Positions 40,383-50,896 of a stretch of 64,000 nt of DNA are shown one piece after another; the stretch's first letter is position 1, and every line of letters begins with the position of its first letter. Source of the stretch: Bacteroidales bacterium (GTDB lineage Bacteria > Bacteroidota > Bacteroidia > Bacteroidales > UBA1715). The notes under the pieces were generated by a model. The model did no database searches, was not told the DNA's origin, and was given only the letters and a program-made list of their open reading frames with translations. The stretch spans positions 16,648-80,647 of the forward strand of contig JAFXAU010000002.1 of NCBI GenBank assembly GCA_017516865.1. Reading direction: 5' to 3'. A program made the position numbers and the translations under genes.

Positions 40383-41561
40383 CTATAACTGTGCGTGTGC
40401 AGCTATTTTATAAATATTTTCCACATCTTTTGCCTTGAGATGGACAAAACCACCAGTCTTGCCGTCGCCAATGCCAAACGATTTTACCAAAGCTGGAATA
40501 TCGGATTCTTTTGCTCCTAATTGTTCGAAATTTATCGGCATTCCAATACTATTTAGGAATTGGCGGAATCTACGAATGCCTTCTTTCGCCGTAACTTCAG
40601 GATTTGCAAAATTCATCTGACACCCCCACACACGAGTAGCAACTTGCGCAAAACGCATCACGTCGTGGTTCATCACATATTCCATCCACGCTGGCATTAT
40701 AACGGCAAGTCCTGCTCCGTGGGCGCAATCGTACAACGCAGACAGTTCATGTTCTATGCCGTGGCTGTTCCAATCTTGGTCACGTCCCACACCAACAATA
40801 TTATTATGAGCGACCATTCCCGCCCACATGATGTTTGCACGGGCATCATAGTTTTGTGGATCGGCAATTACACGAGGTGTTTCCTTTATCATTGTCAGCA
40901 ACAATCCTTCGCACAAACGGTCGGTTACCTCAACCTCCTTTGTATTCGTGAAGTATCTCTCAAAAATATGAGCCATTATGTCCGTTGCACCACAAGCGGT
41001 CTGATAAGCTGGCAAGGTACACGTCAATTGCGGGTTAAGAATGGAGAACTTCGGGCGAATACAATCACCTCCTGCTCCACGTTTAAGCATACCGTCTTCT
41101 TTTGTAATGACAGAATCGCCGGAGCCTTCGCTACCAGCTGCAGCAATTGTCAATATTGTCCCAACAGGAAGTGCTTTTTGCGGAGACTTGCCGCTATAGA
41201 AGTCCCAAAAATCACCATCGTATGGTACTCCCATAGCAATAGCCTTAGCGGAATCAATAGCAGAACCACCGCCTATTGCAAGAATGAAATCAACATTTTC
41301 CTTTCTACACAATTCAATTCCTTTGTAAACCAACGAATCGTGTGGATTTGGTTGAACTCCGCCTAATTCAACAAAAGGAATCCCTTTATTTTGTAAAGAT
41401 TTTTGTACCCTGTCAAGTAAACCAGATTTTTTTGCCGACGAAGAGCCATAATGCAACAACACTTTTGAGCCACCATGTTTAATCACATAATCGCCACATT
41501 CCACTTCTCTGTCCTTTCCAAAAACGAACTCTGTCGGACTGTAAAAATTAAAATTATTCAT
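40383..41561 (-). CDS. Iron-containing alcohol dehydrogenase (YqhD/BdhA type)
   Basis: A 392-residue NAD(P)H-dependent group III dehydrogenase that reduces aldehydes to alcohols. The nucleotide-binding loop is ILAIGGGSAIDSAKAIA; the metal ligands lie in ACGATDIMAHIFERYF, WNSHGIEHELSALYD and CAHGAGLAVIMPAW. No partner genes are adjacent. A -7 box is at 41587-41594. Confidence 0.92.
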   Translation of the reverse strand: MNNFNFYSPTEFVFGKDREVECGDYVIKHGGSKVLLHYGSSSAKKSGLLDRVQKSLQNKGIPFVELGGVQPNPHDSLVYKGIELCRKENVDFILAIGGGSAIDSAKAIAMGVPYDGDFWDFYSGKSPQKALPVGTILTIAAAGSEGSGDSVITKEDGMLKRGAGGDCIRPKFSILNPQLTCTLPAYQTACGATDIMAHIFERYFTNTKEVEVTDRLCEGLLLTMIKETPRVIADPQNYDARANIMWAGMVAHNNIVGVGRDQDWNSHGIEHELSALYDCAHGAGLAVIMPAWMEYVMNHDVMRFAQVATRVWGCQMNFANPEVTAKEGIRRFRQFLNSIGMPINFEQLGAKESDIPALVKSFGIGDGKTGGFVHLKAKDVENIYKIAAHAQL

Positions 41562-41586
41562 ATTCCTATATTATTTGATTGTGTTT

Positions 41587-41594
41587 CAAAATTA
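41587..41594 (-). promoter_or_regulatory. -7 promoter box TAATTTTG
   Basis: Minus strand TAATTTTG, about 25 bases before the alcohol dehydrogenase ATG. Confidence 0.5.
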
Positions 41595-41644
41595 CAGAAA
41601 AATATTCAAAAAACATCAACAAAATATATCAACTGCATAAAAAA

Positions 41645-41673
41645 AACGGAACCTACACCTAGTAGATTCCGTT
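41645..41673 (-). terminator. Intrinsic terminator of the ribosomal superoperon
   Basis: AACGGAA-c-CTAC / GTAG-a-TTCCGTT stem with a 5-base loop and a T8 run on the minus strand, 24 bases after the rplQ stop. Confidence 0.85.
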
Positions 41674-41697
41674 CTATTGGAATGTTCAAAAAACTTC

Positions 41698-42213
41698 TTA
41701 TTCAGCCGCAGGAGTTTCTTCTGCTTTTGGAGCTTCAGCCGCAGGAGCTTCTTCAACAACTTTAGCATCAGTTGCAGCAGCAGTAGATTTCTTACGACTT
41801 CTACGAACTGGAGCTTTCTTAGTTGCAGTTGCCTTACCTGTTTTAGAATATACTTCGTTAAAATCAACCAATTCGATTAAGCACATTTCAGCAGCATCGC
41901 CCAAACGAGTACCTAATTTGATGATTCTTGTATATCCACCTGGTCTGTCAGCAACCTTTCCTGCAACTTCGCGGAACAATTCAGTCACCGCATATTTGTT
42001 TTGCAAGTAGCTGAATACAACACGACGAGAATGAGTCGTATCTTCTTTTGAACGGTTAATCAGCGGTTCAACATATTGTTGTAAAGCTTTAGCCTTTGCA
42101 ACCGTTGTTTTTATTCTTTTATGCATGATTAAAGACGTTGCCATATTCGACAACATAGCCAATCTATGTGCATGTGTTCTACCTAAATGGTTTACTTTTC
42201 TTCCGTGTCTCAT
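41698..42213 (-). CDS. rplQ: 50S ribosomal protein L17
   Basis: A 171-residue protein. Residues 1-120 are the conserved L17 core ([23 protein letters not shown]-type [20 protein letters not shown]). The last ~50 residues are a Lys/Arg then Ala/Glu-rich low-complexity tail ([20 protein letters not shown]), as in other Bacteroidota. It is the last gene of the superoperon, 6 bases after rpoA and directly before the terminator. Confidence 0.97.
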   Translation of the reverse strand: MRHGRKVNHLGRTHAHRLAMLSNMATSLIMHKRIKTTVAKAKALQQYVEPLINRSKEDTTHSRRVVFSYLQNKYAVTELFREVAGKVADRPGGYTRIIKLGTRLGDAAEMCLIELVDFNEVYSKTGKATATKKAPVRRSRKKSTAAATDAKVVEEAPAAEAPKAEETPAAE

Positions 42214-42219
42214 CTCTTT

Positions 42220-43218
42220 CTATTCTTTATCCAATTTGTACTTTGTAATATCCATACCGAATGTCAGGTTCAAGTTTTCTAACAACTCATCCAATTCAGT
42301 AAGCGATTTTTTACCAAAATTTCTAAATTTAAGCAGATCGTTTTTGTTGAACTGCACCAATTCTCCCAAAGTTTCGACATCTGCCGCTTTCAAGCAATTC
42401 AATGCACGAACAGACAAATCCATGTCAACCAAACGTTGTTTCAACAACTGACGCATGTGAAGTACTTCTTCGTCGAATTCTTCATTTTCGATGCTACCGC
42501 CATTGTCAAGAACTATCTTTTCGTCAACAGAGAACAACATGAAGTGTTGAATCAAAATACGTGCAGCTTCCTTCAACGCATCTTTTGGATGAATTGAGCC
42601 GTCAGTCTTGATTTCAAGAACAAGTTTTTCGTAGTCGGTTCTCTGTTCAACACGATAGTTTTCGACAGAGTATTTCACATTTACGATAGGAGTAAATATT
42701 GAATCTACTGGAATTGTTCCGAATTCAGCATCAGCCAACTTGTTTTCTTCGCCAGGAACATATCCGCGTCCTTTGCCAATCAAGAAATCAATTGTCAATT
42801 TAATGGAAGAATCCATGTGACACAATTCTTGTTCTGGGTTCAAAACTTGGAAGTTTGTCATGAACGCGTTCAAATCGCCTGCCGTGAAGACAGTTTTACC
42901 AGATATAGTAACCGAGAATTTTTCGTTTTGAACAGCTTCTGGAGTTACTTTTTTGAAACGAATTTTCTTAATGTTAAGAATGATTTCAGTAACATCTTCT
43001 TGAATACCTCTGATTGTTGTAAACTCGTGGTCTACGCCTTCGATTTTGATATTTGTTACCGCATATCCTTCCAATGCAGAAAGCAAAACTCTACGGATTG
43101 CATTTCCGACTGTCGTTCCATAACCTGGTTCCAATGGGCGAAACTCGAATACACCCAAGCGATCGTCCGATTCAAGCATTATAACTTCATCGGGTTTTTG
43201 AAATGTTAAAATTGCCAT
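42220..43218 (-). CDS. rpoA: DNA-directed RNA polymerase alpha subunit
   Basis: A 332-residue subunit. The N-terminal dimerisation domain ([20 protein letters not shown]) and the C-terminal DNA-binding domain ([39 protein letters not shown]) are both complete. It assembles the core polymerase and contacts activators. The gene sits between rpsD (17-base gap) and rplQ (6-base gap), the usual alpha-operon order. Confidence 0.98.
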   Translation of the reverse strand: MAILTFQKPDEVIMLESDDRLGVFEFRPLEPGYGTTVGNAIRRVLLSALEGYAVTNIKIEGVDHEFTTIRGIQEDVTEIILNIKKIRFKKVTPEAVQNEKFSVTISGKTVFTAGDLNAFMTNFQVLNPEQELCHMDSSIKLTIDFLIGKGRGYVPGEENKLADAEFGTIPVDSIFTPIVNVKYSVENYRVEQRTDYEKLVLEIKTDGSIHPKDALKEAARILIQHFMLFSVDEKIVLDNGGSIENEEFDEEVLHMRQLLKQRLVDMDLSVRALNCLKAADVETLGELVQFNKNDLLKFRNFGKKSLTELDELLENLNLTFGMDITKYKLDKE

Positions 43219-43235
43219 AGAATAATGCCTCTATA

Positions 43236-43847
43236 TTATTGTTTAGAATAAAGTTCTACGATTAATTGTTCCTTGATGTTTTCCGGAATTTCTGATCTGT
43301 CAGGTACATTCAAGAATTTACCCTGCATTTCGGAATTGTCAAATTCCAACCAACCATATTTGCTTACAGAACGAGTGCTCAAAGAGCTTGTAATAACTTC
43401 CAAAGATTTTGATTTCGGGCGAACTGCAATCACCATTCCCGGTTTAACAGAGAAAGAAGGGATATTTACAACTTTTCCGTTAACCATAATATGACCATGG
43501 TTTACAAGCTGACGTGCAGCACGTCTCGTAGGAGCGATACCCATACGGAAAACCACGTTGTCCAATCTTTGTTCTAGTAATTGAATCAAGATTTCACCCG
43601 TGATACCCGGTTTACGTTCTGCTTCGGCAAACAAGTTAGAGAACTGACGTTCCAAAACTCCGTAGGTATATTTTGCTTTTTGCTTTTCTTGCAACTGAAC
43701 ACCATATTCTGTCTTTTTACCTCTTCTTTTTGAAGGGCCGTGCTGACCTGGTGCATAATTTTTCTTTTGTAGAGCACTATCTGGACCGTAGATCGGTTCA
43801 CCAAATCTACGAGCAATCTTCGATGTTGATCCTGTATATCTTGCCAT
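43236..43847 (-). CDS. rpsD: 30S ribosomal protein S4
   Basis: A 203-residue primary 16S rRNA-binding protein; the S4 domain ([40 protein letters not shown]) is clear. It lacks the N-terminal zinc cysteines found in some S4 proteins. In other bacteria S4 represses the alpha operon translationally; no structure for that was checked here. Follows rpsK after 20 bases. Confidence 0.98.
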   Translation of the reverse strand: MARYTGSTSKIARRFGEPIYGPDSALQKKNYAPGQHGPSKRRGKKTEYGVQLQEKQKAKYTYGVLERQFSNLFAEAERKPGITGEILIQLLEQRLDNVVFRMGIAPTRRAARQLVNHGHIMVNGKVVNIPSFSVKPGMVIAVRPKSKSLEVITSSLSTRSVSKYGWLEFDNSEMQGKFLNVPDRSEIPENIKEQLIVELYSKQ

Positions 43848-43867
43848 CTCTTTTTAACAATTATAAA

Positions 43868-44254
43868 TTATACTCTTCTTCTTTTTGGTGGTCTACATCC
43901 ATTGTGTGGTAACGGAGTAACGTCCACGATTTCTGTTACTTCAATCCCTGCATTGTGGATTGTGCGAATTGCCGATTCTCTACCGGCACCTGGACCCTTC
44001 ACAAAAACTTTCACTCTGCGCAATCCTAAATCGAATGCTTCTTTCGCACAATCTTGTGCAGCCACTTGAGCAGCATAAGGAGTGTTCTTTTTTGATCCAC
44101 GGAATCCTTTACGACCTGACGAAGACCATGAAATTACTTGACCTTCACCGTTTGTAATCGTAACAATGATGTTGTTGAATGAAGCATGAATGTGTGCTTG
44201 TCCAGCAGCTTCAACTTTTACAACTTTCTTTACAGACTTTGTCTTTTTAGCCAT
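43868..44254 (-). CDS. rpsK: 30S ribosomal protein S11
   Basis: A 128-residue protein of the 30S platform, with [20 protein letters not shown] and the C-terminal [18 protein letters not shown]. Thirteen bases after rpsM. Confidence 0.98.
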   Translation of the reverse strand: MAKKTKSVKKVVKVEAAGQAHIHASFNNIIVTITNGEGQVISWSSSGRKGFRGSKKNTPYAAQVAAQDCAKEAFDLGLRRVKVFVKGPGAGRESAIRTIHNAGIEVTEIVDVTPLPHNGCRPPKRRRV

Positions 44255-44267
44255 ACCGTATCAATTA

Positions 44268-44645
44268 TTATTTCGTTGCTTTCTTCTTATTTGCAACAGT
44301 TTTTTTCTTACCTTTTCTTGTTCTTGCATTATTCTTCGTTGACTGTCCACGAACTGGAAGTCCCAAACGGTGACGAATTCCTCTATAACATCCGATATCC
44401 ATCAATCGTTTTATGTTCATTTGAACTTCAGAACGCAACTCACCCTCTACCTTCAACTCGTCTGCAATAATATTTCGTATAGCAGTTTCTTGAGCATCAG
44501 TCCAATCCTGAACTTTGATACCTCTGTCTATACCTGCTTTGTCCAAAATGTTACATGCAGTTGTTCTGCCAATTCCATAGATATACGTTAACGCAATCTC
44601 ACCTCTTTTATTCTTTGGTAAATCTATACCTGCTATTCTTGCCAT
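44268..44645 (-). CDS. rpsM: 30S ribosomal protein S13
   Basis: A 125-residue 30S head protein ([40 protein letters not shown], basic tail ending KKKATK). Thirty-five bases after rpmJ, the largest gap in the superoperon. Confidence 0.98.
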   Translation of the reverse strand: MARIAGIDLPKNKRGEIALTYIYGIGRTTACNILDKAGIDRGIKVQDWTDAQETAIRNIIADELKVEGELRSEVQMNIKRLMDIGCYRGIRHRLGLPVRGQSTKNNARTRKGKKKTVANKKKATK

Positions 44646-44680
44646 ACTGACTCCTTAAAAATTTGTGCAAAATTATTAAA

Positions 44681-44797
44681 TTATCCTTGACGTTGTTTCA
44701 TTTTAGGATTTTTTTTGTTTATCACGTAAACTCTACCTTTACGACGAACGATTTTACAATCTTCGTTTCTTTTCTTTACAGATGCTCTAACCTTCAT
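44681..44797 (-). CDS. rpmJ: 50S ribosomal protein L36 (zinc-free form)
   Basis: A 38-residue protein, [20 protein letters not shown] then [18 protein letters not shown], found by reading the 12-base gap after infA onward. The first CxxC pair and the later Cys/His of the zinc-ribbon form are missing (only one Cys remains), so it is the C-minus type. This type keeps working when zinc is scarce. Confidence 0.93.
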   Translation of the reverse strand: MKVRASVKKRNEDCKIVRRKGRVYVINKKNPKMKQRQG

Positions 44798-44809
44798 TGT
44801 TCTATTATT

Positions 44810-45028
44810 TTACTTATATCGGAATGTTATTCTTCCTTTTGTTAAATCATATAAGGACATTTCTACCTTTACTTTATCGCCAGGCAAAATTTTTATGTAA
44901 TGCATACGCATTTTGCCAGAGATATGAGCTGTAATGACGTGTCCGTTCGTCAATTCAACCCGAAACATCGCATTCGATAATGCTTCTACAATGGTTCCGT
45001 CTTGTTCTATAGACTGTTGCTTAGCCAT
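44810..45028 (-). CDS. infA: Translation initiation factor IF-1
   Basis: A 72-residue OB-fold protein ([39 protein letters not shown]) that binds the 30S A site during initiation. It starts 3 bases after the secY stop; the map gene found between them in many relatives is absent. Confidence 0.97.
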   Translation of the reverse strand: MAKQQSIEQDGTIVEALSNAMFRVELTNGHVITAHISGKMRMHYIKILPGDKVKVEMSLYDLTKGRITFRYK

Positions 45029-45031
45029 AAA

Positions 45032-46357
45032 TTAAATCATTGTATTACCAATACCCGAACGACCTTTTATTCTTCCGGTCTTCATCAAACCATCATAGTG
45101 ACGGTTCAACAAATAACTTTCAATCTGCTGCAATGTATCCAAAATCACACCCACGATAATCAACAATGACGTACCACCATAGAAATATGAGAATTGGTTA
45201 CTTACATGTGCCAACGATGCGAATGCAGGAAGAATTGCAACTATTGCCAAGAATATTGAACCCGGCAACGTGATTCTTGATATTACCGTATCAATAAAAT
45301 CAGCTGTTTTCTTTCCTGGTTTTACACCTGGAATAAATCCACCGTTACGTTTCAACTCCTCCGAAATCTGCTGTGGATTCATTGTGATAGCAGTATAGAA
45401 ATACGTAAAGATTATGATTAATACTGCATATACTATATTGTACCACAAATTCGTATGGTCAGCAAATGCTGTCAAGAATGAAGACGCATTGTCTGAAGCG
45501 GAGAATCCAGCAAACGTCAACGGAATGAACATCAAAGCCTGAGCGAAGATGATAGGCATCACACCTGCGCCGTTCACCTTAATAGGCAAATATTGACGAA
45601 CACCACCGTATTGCTTATTTCCGACAACACGTTTTGCATATTGAACAGGTATTCTTCGAGTACCTTGAACTAGTAATACTGCCAATGTAATAATCACAAG
45701 CAACATCACGATTTCAATCAAGAATACAATCAAACCGCCGGCACCTTCGATTCTTGTTCCAAACTCTTGGAACAAAGCAGACGGGAAGCGAGCAATGATA
45801 CCTATCATGATGATGAGTGAAATACCATTTCCAACACCTTTGTCGGTAATACGTTCACCCAACCACATAACAAACATTGTTCCTGCAACCATTATAATAA
45901 TAGAAGACAACCAGAATGCTCCAGAAAAGTCTGCGCCAATTTGATATTCCAAGTTTTTCAAATATGCAGGAGCCTGAGCTGCCGTAATGAAAATAGTCAA
46001 AATACGCGTAATCTGCGTAATTTTCTTACGACCACTTTCACCTTCTCTCTGTAGTTTCTGGAAGTACGGAATGGCCATTCCCAACAATTGAATAACAATT
46101 GATGAAGAAATGTACGGCATAATTCCCAATGCAAAAACCGATGCATTTGCAAATGCACCACCAGAGAACATATTAATCAATCCCAAAAGACCTTCGTTCG
46201 ATTGACGTTCCAAATTAGCCAAACTATCTGGATCGATACCTGGCAATACGACGAAAGAACCTAATCTATAGATTAATATCAAACCCAGAGTAAATAAGAT
46301 ACGAGTTCGTAACTCCTCTATCCTATATATATTCTTTATGGTTTCGATAAATTTCAT
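45032..46357 (-). CDS. secY: Preprotein translocase subunit SecY
   Basis: A 441-residue inner-membrane channel protein with ten hydrophobic helices. Visible signatures: LGIMPYISSSIVIQLLGMAI (lateral gate/plug region) and GFIPGVKPGKKTADFIDTVI (cytoplasmic loop). Forms SecYEG for secretion and membrane insertion. Standard place at the end of the spc operon, 22 bases after rplO. Confidence 0.98.
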   Translation of the reverse strand: MKFIETIKNIYRIEELRTRILFTLGLILIYRLGSFVVLPGIDPDSLANLERQSNEGLLGLINMFSGGAFANASVFALGIMPYISSSIVIQLLGMAIPYFQKLQREGESGRKKITQITRILTIFITAAQAPAYLKNLEYQIGADFSGAFWLSSIIIMVAGTMFVMWLGERITDKGVGNGISLIIMIGIIARFPSALFQEFGTRIEGAGGLIVFLIEIVMLLVIITLAVLLVQGTRRIPVQYAKRVVGNKQYGGVRQYLPIKVNGAGVMPIIFAQALMFIPLTFAGFSASDNASSFLTAFADHTNLWYNIVYAVLIIIFTYFYTAITMNPQQISEELKRNGGFIPGVKPGKKTADFIDTVISRITLPGSIFLAIVAILPAFASLAHVSNQFSYFYGGTSLLIIVGVILDTLQQIESYLLNRHYDGLMKTGRIKGRSGIGNTMI

Positions 46358-46379
46358 TTTTCTTCTATTTTTCTAATTT

Positions 46380-46820
46380 CTATTCTTGTACAGAACCACC
46401 TTGAGCTTCAATAGCAGCTTTTGCTTTTTCAGAGATTGCATCGGCACTTACAGTTACTTTTGCTGTCAACGTACCTTTTGCCAAAACTTTTATCAAGTCG
46501 TTGCGTGAAGCAAGACCATTTTCAACAAAAACTTCTCTATTGAATTCTGAAACTCCTTTTTTATCAAACAAAGATTGAATCTCGCTTAAATTAATAACTT
46601 TAAATTCTACTCTTTGATGATGTTTGAAACCGAATTTAGGCACACGTCTCTGCAACGGCATCTGACCACCTTCGAAACCCATCTTACGAGAATAACCGCT
46701 TCTTGACTTAGCACCTTTACTACCGCGAGTACTCGTTCCGCCAAGACCTGAACCAGCGCCACGGCCAACAATCTTTCTACTTTTTGTTCCTTGAACAGGT
46801 TTTAATGTATGTAAATCCAT
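46380..46820 (-). CDS. rplO: 50S ribosomal protein L15
   Basis: A 146-residue protein with the Gly/Arg-rich N-terminus (KIVGRGAGSGLGGTSTRGSK) that threads into 23S rRNA, and GFEGGQMPLQRRVPKFGF. Seven bases after rpmD. Confidence 0.98.
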   Translation of the reverse strand: MDLHTLKPVQGTKSRKIVGRGAGSGLGGTSTRGSKGAKSRSGYSRKMGFEGGQMPLQRRVPKFGFKHHQRVEFKVINLSEIQSLFDKKGVSEFNREVFVENGLASRNDLIKVLAKGTLTAKVTVSADAISEKAKAAIEAQGGSVQE

Positions 46821-46827
46821 CGTCGAA

Positions 46828-47007
46828 TTATATTTCTTCTGTTTTTACTAAATGACTTACTTTTGCCACCATGCCCATGATTTGTGGAGTGGCTTCTTTC
46901 TCAACACTTGAACCGATTTTATTCAAACCCAATGCTTCAAGTACCAATTTTTGAGCTTTACTTCTATCTATTTTACTTTTTTGTAAAGTAATACGAACTT
47001 TAGACAT
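46828..47007 (-). CDS. rpmD: 50S ribosomal protein L30
   Basis: A 59-residue protein read directly from the gap between rpsE and rplO: MSKVRITLQKSKIDRSKAQK, then LVLEALGLNKIGSSVEKEAT and PQIMGMVAKVSHLVKTEEI. It fits L30, including the conserved L-x-x-LGL-x-K-I turn. Confidence 0.95.
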   Translation of the reverse strand: MSKVRITLQKSKIDRSKAQKLVLEALGLNKIGSSVEKEATPQIMGMVAKVSHLVKTEEI

Positions 47008-47020
47008 AATGAATAAGTTT

Positions 47021-47539
47021 TTATCCGTTAAATACTTTTGTCAATTCTACACCTCTTTGCTCAGCAACCATCGCAGCATCTTGCATTTCCATCAATGCCT
47101 TGAACGTAGCTTTCACAACATTGTGAGGGTTCGAAGAACCTTTTGATTTTGCCAAGACATCTTTAATTCCTGCACTTTCCAATACTGCACGCATTGCACC
47201 ACCAGCCTTGATTCCAGTACCAGGGGTTGCAGGTTGCAAGTATACGATAGCGCCACCGAATTTCGATTCTTGCGAGTGAGGCAACGTACCTTTAATCAAA
47301 GGAACTTTTATCAAGTTTTTCTTTGCGTCTTCAACACCCTTTGCAATTGCAGCGGTAACTTCACCAGCTTTACCAAGTCCGTATCCAACGATACCGTTTT
47401 CGTCACCTACGACAACAATAGCCGCAAACGTAAATGTTCTACCTCCTTTAGTAACTTTAGTCACACGATTGATTGCAACTAAACGATCCTTCAATTCTAA
47501 ATCAGAAGTTCTTACTTTTTTTGAATTACTATCTAACAT
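47021..47539 (-). CDS. rpsE: 30S ribosomal protein S5
   Basis: A 172-residue protein; the dsRNA-binding-like N-terminal half ([40 protein letters not shown]) and the C-terminal half ([20 protein letters not shown]) are complete. Important for decoding fidelity. Four bases after rplR. Confidence 0.98.
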   Translation of the reverse strand: MLDSNSKKVRTSDLELKDRLVAINRVTKVTKGGRTFTFAAIVVVGDENGIVGYGLGKAGEVTAAIAKGVEDAKKNLIKVPLIKGTLPHSQESKFGGAIVYLQPATPGTGIKAGGAMRAVLESAGIKDVLAKSKGSSNPHNVVKATFKALMEMQDAAMVAEQRGVELTKVFNG

Positions 47540-47543
47540 GTGA

Positions 47544-47900
47544 TTAAAATTTTAAACCGTTACTACGAGCTGACTCAGCCAAAGATTTTACTCTTCCATG
47601 GTATAAATAACCATTTCTATCGAACACGACTGTTGAAATACCTTTTTCTGTCGCTTTTTTAGCAATTGCTTCACCTACCAATGCAGCTTGGTCAATCTTA
47701 TTTTTTCCAGCACATTGAGAAGCAATTTCCAAAGATGAAGCAGCAGCAAGTGTAGTACCTGCAACATCGTCGATTAACTGAACAGATATCTGTTTGTTAC
47801 TTCTAAAAACTGACATACGAGGTCTGTTAGCTGTACCAGACACGACCTTACGTACTCTTCTTTTTATTCTTAATCTTCTTTCTATTTTTGTAATAGCCAT
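47544..47900 (-). CDS. rplR: 50S ribosomal protein L18
   Basis: A 118-residue 5S rRNA-binding protein ([60 protein letters not shown]). Fifteen bases after rplF. Confidence 0.97.
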   Translation of the reverse strand: MAITKIERRLRIKRRVRKVVSGTANRPRMSVFRSNKQISVQLIDDVAGTTLAAASSLEIASQCAGKNKIDQAALVGEAIAKKATEKGISTVVFDRNGYLYHGRVKSLAESARSNGLKF

Positions 47901-47915
47901 CTCTCTTACCTTTTA

Positions 47916-48467
47916 TTATTTACTTGCAGACTTACCAGCCTTACGACGTATTTGTTCATTCTTAAACTTGATACCTTTACCCTTGTATGGTTCTGGAGCA
48001 CGCAAAGAACGAATCTTTGCAGCAACCTGACCCAACAACTGCTTGTCGCAACTTGTCATAGTCAATAATGGGTTGCTACCTCTTTCTGATTTCGCTTCTG
48101 CTTTGATTTCCTTTGGTAACTGGAACACAATAGCGTGAGAATATCCAAGTGCCATTTCAACATTTTGTCCGTTTACGGCAACTCTGTAACCGACACCCAC
48201 AAATTCTTGTTCTACCGTGTAACCTTCTGTTACACCTTTAACCATATTATTAATCAAAGAACGGTACAAACCGTGTTTTGCCTTTGACTCTTTTTCTTCT
48301 GACGGACGGCTAACTACAATATGTCCATCTTCGATAGCAACTGTAAAGCCATCTGCTATCTTTTGTTCCAATTCTCCTTTTGGACCCTTTACCTTCACCA
48401 AGTTTCCGTCGACTTTGACTTCAACTTTTTCTGGAATACTAATCGGTGCTTTTCCTATACGTGACAT
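47916..48467 (-). CDS. rplF: 50S ribosomal protein L6
   Basis: A 183-residue protein with two L6 repeats (MSRIGKAPISIPEKVEVKVD and the C-terminal LLGQVAAKIRSLRAPEPYKG then GKGIKF). Ten bases after rpsH. Confidence 0.98.
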   Translation of the reverse strand: MSRIGKAPISIPEKVEVKVDGNLVKVKGPKGELEQKIADGFTVAIEDGHIVVSRPSEEKESKAKHGLYRSLINNMVKGVTEGYTVEQEFVGVGYRVAVNGQNVEMALGYSHAIVFQLPKEIKAEAKSERGSNPLLTMTSCDKQLLGQVAAKIRSLRAPEPYKGKGIKFKNEQIRRKAGKSASK

Positions 48468-48477
48468 GTTCTAACTA

Positions 48478-48873
48478 TTAATATACGTAACACAAAACTT
48501 CTCCACCAACATTCAAAGCACGTGCTTCCTTGTCAGAGATAATTCCCTTATTAGTAGACAAAATAGCTATTCCCAAGCCATTTAATACGCGTGGCATTTC
48601 TTCAACTGGAACATATTTACGTAAACCAGGTTTACTAATTCTTTCCAATTTTCTGATTGCCGGTGCTTTTGAAATTGGATGATATTTCAATGCAATCTTA
48701 ATTACACTTTCAGGTCCTTCACCCTCGAACTTGTAACTCAAAATATACCCTTTGTCAAATAAAACTTTTGTCATTTCTTGTTTTATTTTAGAAGAAGGTA
48801 TTTCTACAACTCTGTGTTGTGCTTTCTGTGCGTTTCTAATCCTTGTTAGATAATCTGCTATTGGATCTGTCAT
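48478..48873 (-). CDS. rpsH: 30S ribosomal protein S8
   Basis: A 131-residue 16S rRNA-binding protein (DPIADYLTRIRNAQKAQHRV, GLGIAILSTNKGIISDKEAR). In other bacteria it represses the spc operon. Eighteen bases after rpsN. Confidence 0.98.
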   Translation of the reverse strand: MTDPIADYLTRIRNAQKAQHRVVEIPSSKIKQEMTKVLFDKGYILSYKFEGEGPESVIKIALKYHPISKAPAIRKLERISKPGLRKYVPVEEMPRVLNGLGIAILSTNKGIISDKEARALNVGGEVLCYVY

Positions 48874-48891
48874 TGTTGTTGTATTTATATA

Positions 48892-49161
48892 TTACCAACT
48901 TGCTTTCTTTACTCCCGGAATCAAACCTGCCGAAGCCATTTCTCTGAATTGGATACGGCTAATTCCAAACTGACGGATGTACCCTCTTGGTCTTCCCGTA
49001 ATTGAACAGCGATTGTGCAATCTTACACGAGATGAATTTTTCGGCAACTTGCTCAATCCAACATAGTCACCTTGTTCTTTCAACTCTTTGCGTTTCTTCG
49101 CATATTTATCAACTAACTTTTGACGCTTTCTTTCGCGTGCTTTCATTGATTCTTTTGCCAT
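48892..49161 (-). CDS. rpsN: 30S ribosomal protein S14 (zinc-free form)
   Basis: An 89-residue S14 of the long, C-minus type: the segment [20 protein letters not shown] has a single Cys and no CxxC zinc pairs. Five bases after rplE. Confidence 0.97.
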   Translation of the reverse strand: MAKESMKARERKRQKLVDKYAKKRKELKEQGDYVGLSKLPKNSSRVRLHNRCSITGRPRGYIRQFGISRIQFREMASAGLIPGVKKASW

Positions 49162-49166
49162 GCTAT

Positions 49167-49715
49167 CTACTTTTTAAATGGGAAACCAAATTCTTTTAAT
49201 AATGCAAAACCTTCTTCATCAGTTTTGGCTGATGTTACGAACGTAATATCCATACCCAAAATCTTATCTACCTTATCAACTTCGATTTCAGGGAAAATGA
49301 TTTGTTCAGTAATACCGAACGTGAAGTTTCCGTTCTTGTCGAATTTTGTTTTAATTCCTTGGAAATCACGAATTCGAGGTAATGCAGTACAAATCAATCT
49401 TTCAAGAAATTCATACATTTTTTCTCTACGCAACGTAACACGTACGCCGATTGGCATTCCCTTTCTTAATTTGAAGTTTGAAATATCTTTTCTTGAATAA
49501 GTAGGAACTGCTTTTTGTCCAGCGATCAAAGAGATTTCCGCTACAGCATTGTCAATCAATTTCTTGTCTGCTACAGCTTCACCGATAGCCTGATTGATGA
49601 CAATTTTCTCAATTCGAGGAACTTGCATTTTTGACTTATACCCGAACTGCTTCTGCAAATTCGATTGTATAGTATCTAAATATAATTTCTTTAATGTAGG
49701 TACGTAAGTCTCCAT
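49167..49715 (-). CDS. rplE: 50S ribosomal protein L5
   Basis: A 182-residue 5S rRNA-binding protein ([40 protein letters not shown]). Its ATG shares one base with the rplX stop (TAATG), implying coupled translation. Confidence 0.98.
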   Translation of the reverse strand: METYVPTLKKLYLDTIQSNLQKQFGYKSKMQVPRIEKIVINQAIGEAVADKKLIDNAVAEISLIAGQKAVPTYSRKDISNFKLRKGMPIGVRVTLRREKMYEFLERLICTALPRIRDFQGIKTKFDKNGNFTFGITEQIIFPEIEVDKVDKILGMDITFVTSAKTDEEGFALLKEFGFPFKK

Positions 49716-50038
49716 TATTTAATCTCCTCCCCTGTCTTTTTAGAATATCTAACTAATTTACCTTCTTCCGTACGTTTCTTACCAACTTTTGTAGGTTTTC
49801 CTGTCGCAGGATCTACAAGCATTAGATTTGATACATGAATCGGAGCTTCTTTCTTTATCACGCCGCCTTGAGGATTTTTCGCATTAGGCTTCGTATGCTT
49901 TGACACTAAATTGATTCCTTCTACAAGGGCTCTGTCTGTTTTGGTAATCATTTTCAGAATTTTCCCTTGTTGTCCTTTGTATTCACCTGAAAGGACCAGA
50001 ACGGTGTCACCTTTTCGTATGTTAAACTTCTTTTGCAT
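49715..50038 (-). CDS. rplX: 50S ribosomal protein L24
   Basis: A 107-residue assembly-initiator protein with a KOW motif ([20 protein letters not shown]) and [20 protein letters not shown]. Eighteen bases after rplN. Confidence 0.97.
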   Translation of the reverse strand: MQKKFNIRKGDTVLVLSGEYKGQQGKILKMITKTDRALVEGINLVSKHTKPNAKNPQGGVIKKEAPIHVSNLMLVDPATGKPTKVGKKRTEEGKLVRYSKKTGEEIK

Positions 50039-50056
50039 CTTGATAACTCTATTAAA

Positions 50057-50425
50057 TTATAACACTTCAGGGGCAAGGGAAACAATCTTCATATACTGTC
50101 CGTCACGCAATTCACGGCCAACAGGACCGAAGATACGTGTACCTCTCATTTCACCAGCCTCGTTAAGCAACACCACTGCATTGTCGTCGAAACGAATATA
50201 CGAACCGTCGGCACGCTTAACTTCCTTTTTAGTTCTAACAACTACACCTTTAGTAACTTGTCCTTGCTTTACGTTTCCGTTTGGCATTGCACTTTTCACA
50301 GTTACTACGATTTTATCACCGATAGATGCATAGCGTTTCCCTGTACCTCCAAGAACACGGATACAAAGAACTTCTTTCGCACCGCTATTATCAGCGACAT
50401 TTAATCTTGTTTCTTGCTGTATCAT
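50057..50425 (-). CDS. rplN: 50S ribosomal protein L14
   Basis: A 122-residue protein ([40 protein letters not shown]), complete. Three bases after rpsQ. Confidence 0.98.
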   Translation of the reverse strand: MIQQETRLNVADNSGAKEVLCIRVLGGTGKRYASIGDKIVVTVKSAMPNGNVKQGQVTKGVVVRTKKEVKRADGSYIRFDDNAVVLLNEAGEMRGTRIFGPVGRELRDGQYMKIVSLAPEVL

Positions 50426-50428
50426 CTC

Positions 50429-50683
50429 TTATTTCGTTTTTTCTATTATCTCAACTAATCTCCAACGCTTTGTTTTACTCAAAGGACGAGTTTCCATAAT
50501 TCGAACAACATCACCTTCTGAGCACTCTGACTTTTCGTCATGAGCAACAAATTTTGTTGTTTTCTTCAAAAACTTACCATATAATGGGTGTTTTTCTTTT
50601 CTTTCTACAGCGACAACAATGGTTTTATCCATTTTGTTACTCACAACAATCCCAATTCTCTCTTTTCTAAAATTTCTCTCCAT
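50429..50683 (-). CDS. rpsQ: 30S ribosomal protein S17
   Basis: An 84-residue OB-fold protein ([39 protein letters not shown]). Eight bases after rpmC. Confidence 0.98.
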   Translation of the reverse strand: MERNFRKERIGIVVSNKMDKTIVVAVERKEKHPLYGKFLKKTTKFVAHDEKSECSEGDVVRIMETRPLSKTKRWRLVEIIEKTK

Positions 50684-50691
50684 CTTAGAAC

Positions 50692-50886
50692 TTATTTACT
50701 TAATTCGCGTTCTGTTAATATTGTCTTCAAACGAGCTATCGTTTTCTTAGCCTCACGTATCTGGTTCGGATTGTCCAACGGTGTGATTGCATGATTCAAT
50801 TTCATTTTCGTCAATGCTTCTTGTTCCGTTTGGATTTTCTCCTGAATTTCCTTTGTCGATAATTCTCTAATTTCTGCTGCTTTCAT
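50692..50886 (-). CDS. rpmC: 50S ribosomal protein L29
   Basis: A 64-residue two-helix protein ([39 protein letters not shown]) near the exit tunnel. Ten bases after rplP. Confidence 0.97.
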   Translation of the reverse strand: MKAAEIRELSTKEIQEKIQTEQEALTKMKLNHAITPLDNPNQIREAKKTIARLKTILTERELSK

Positions 50887-50896
50887 GACTTATATT

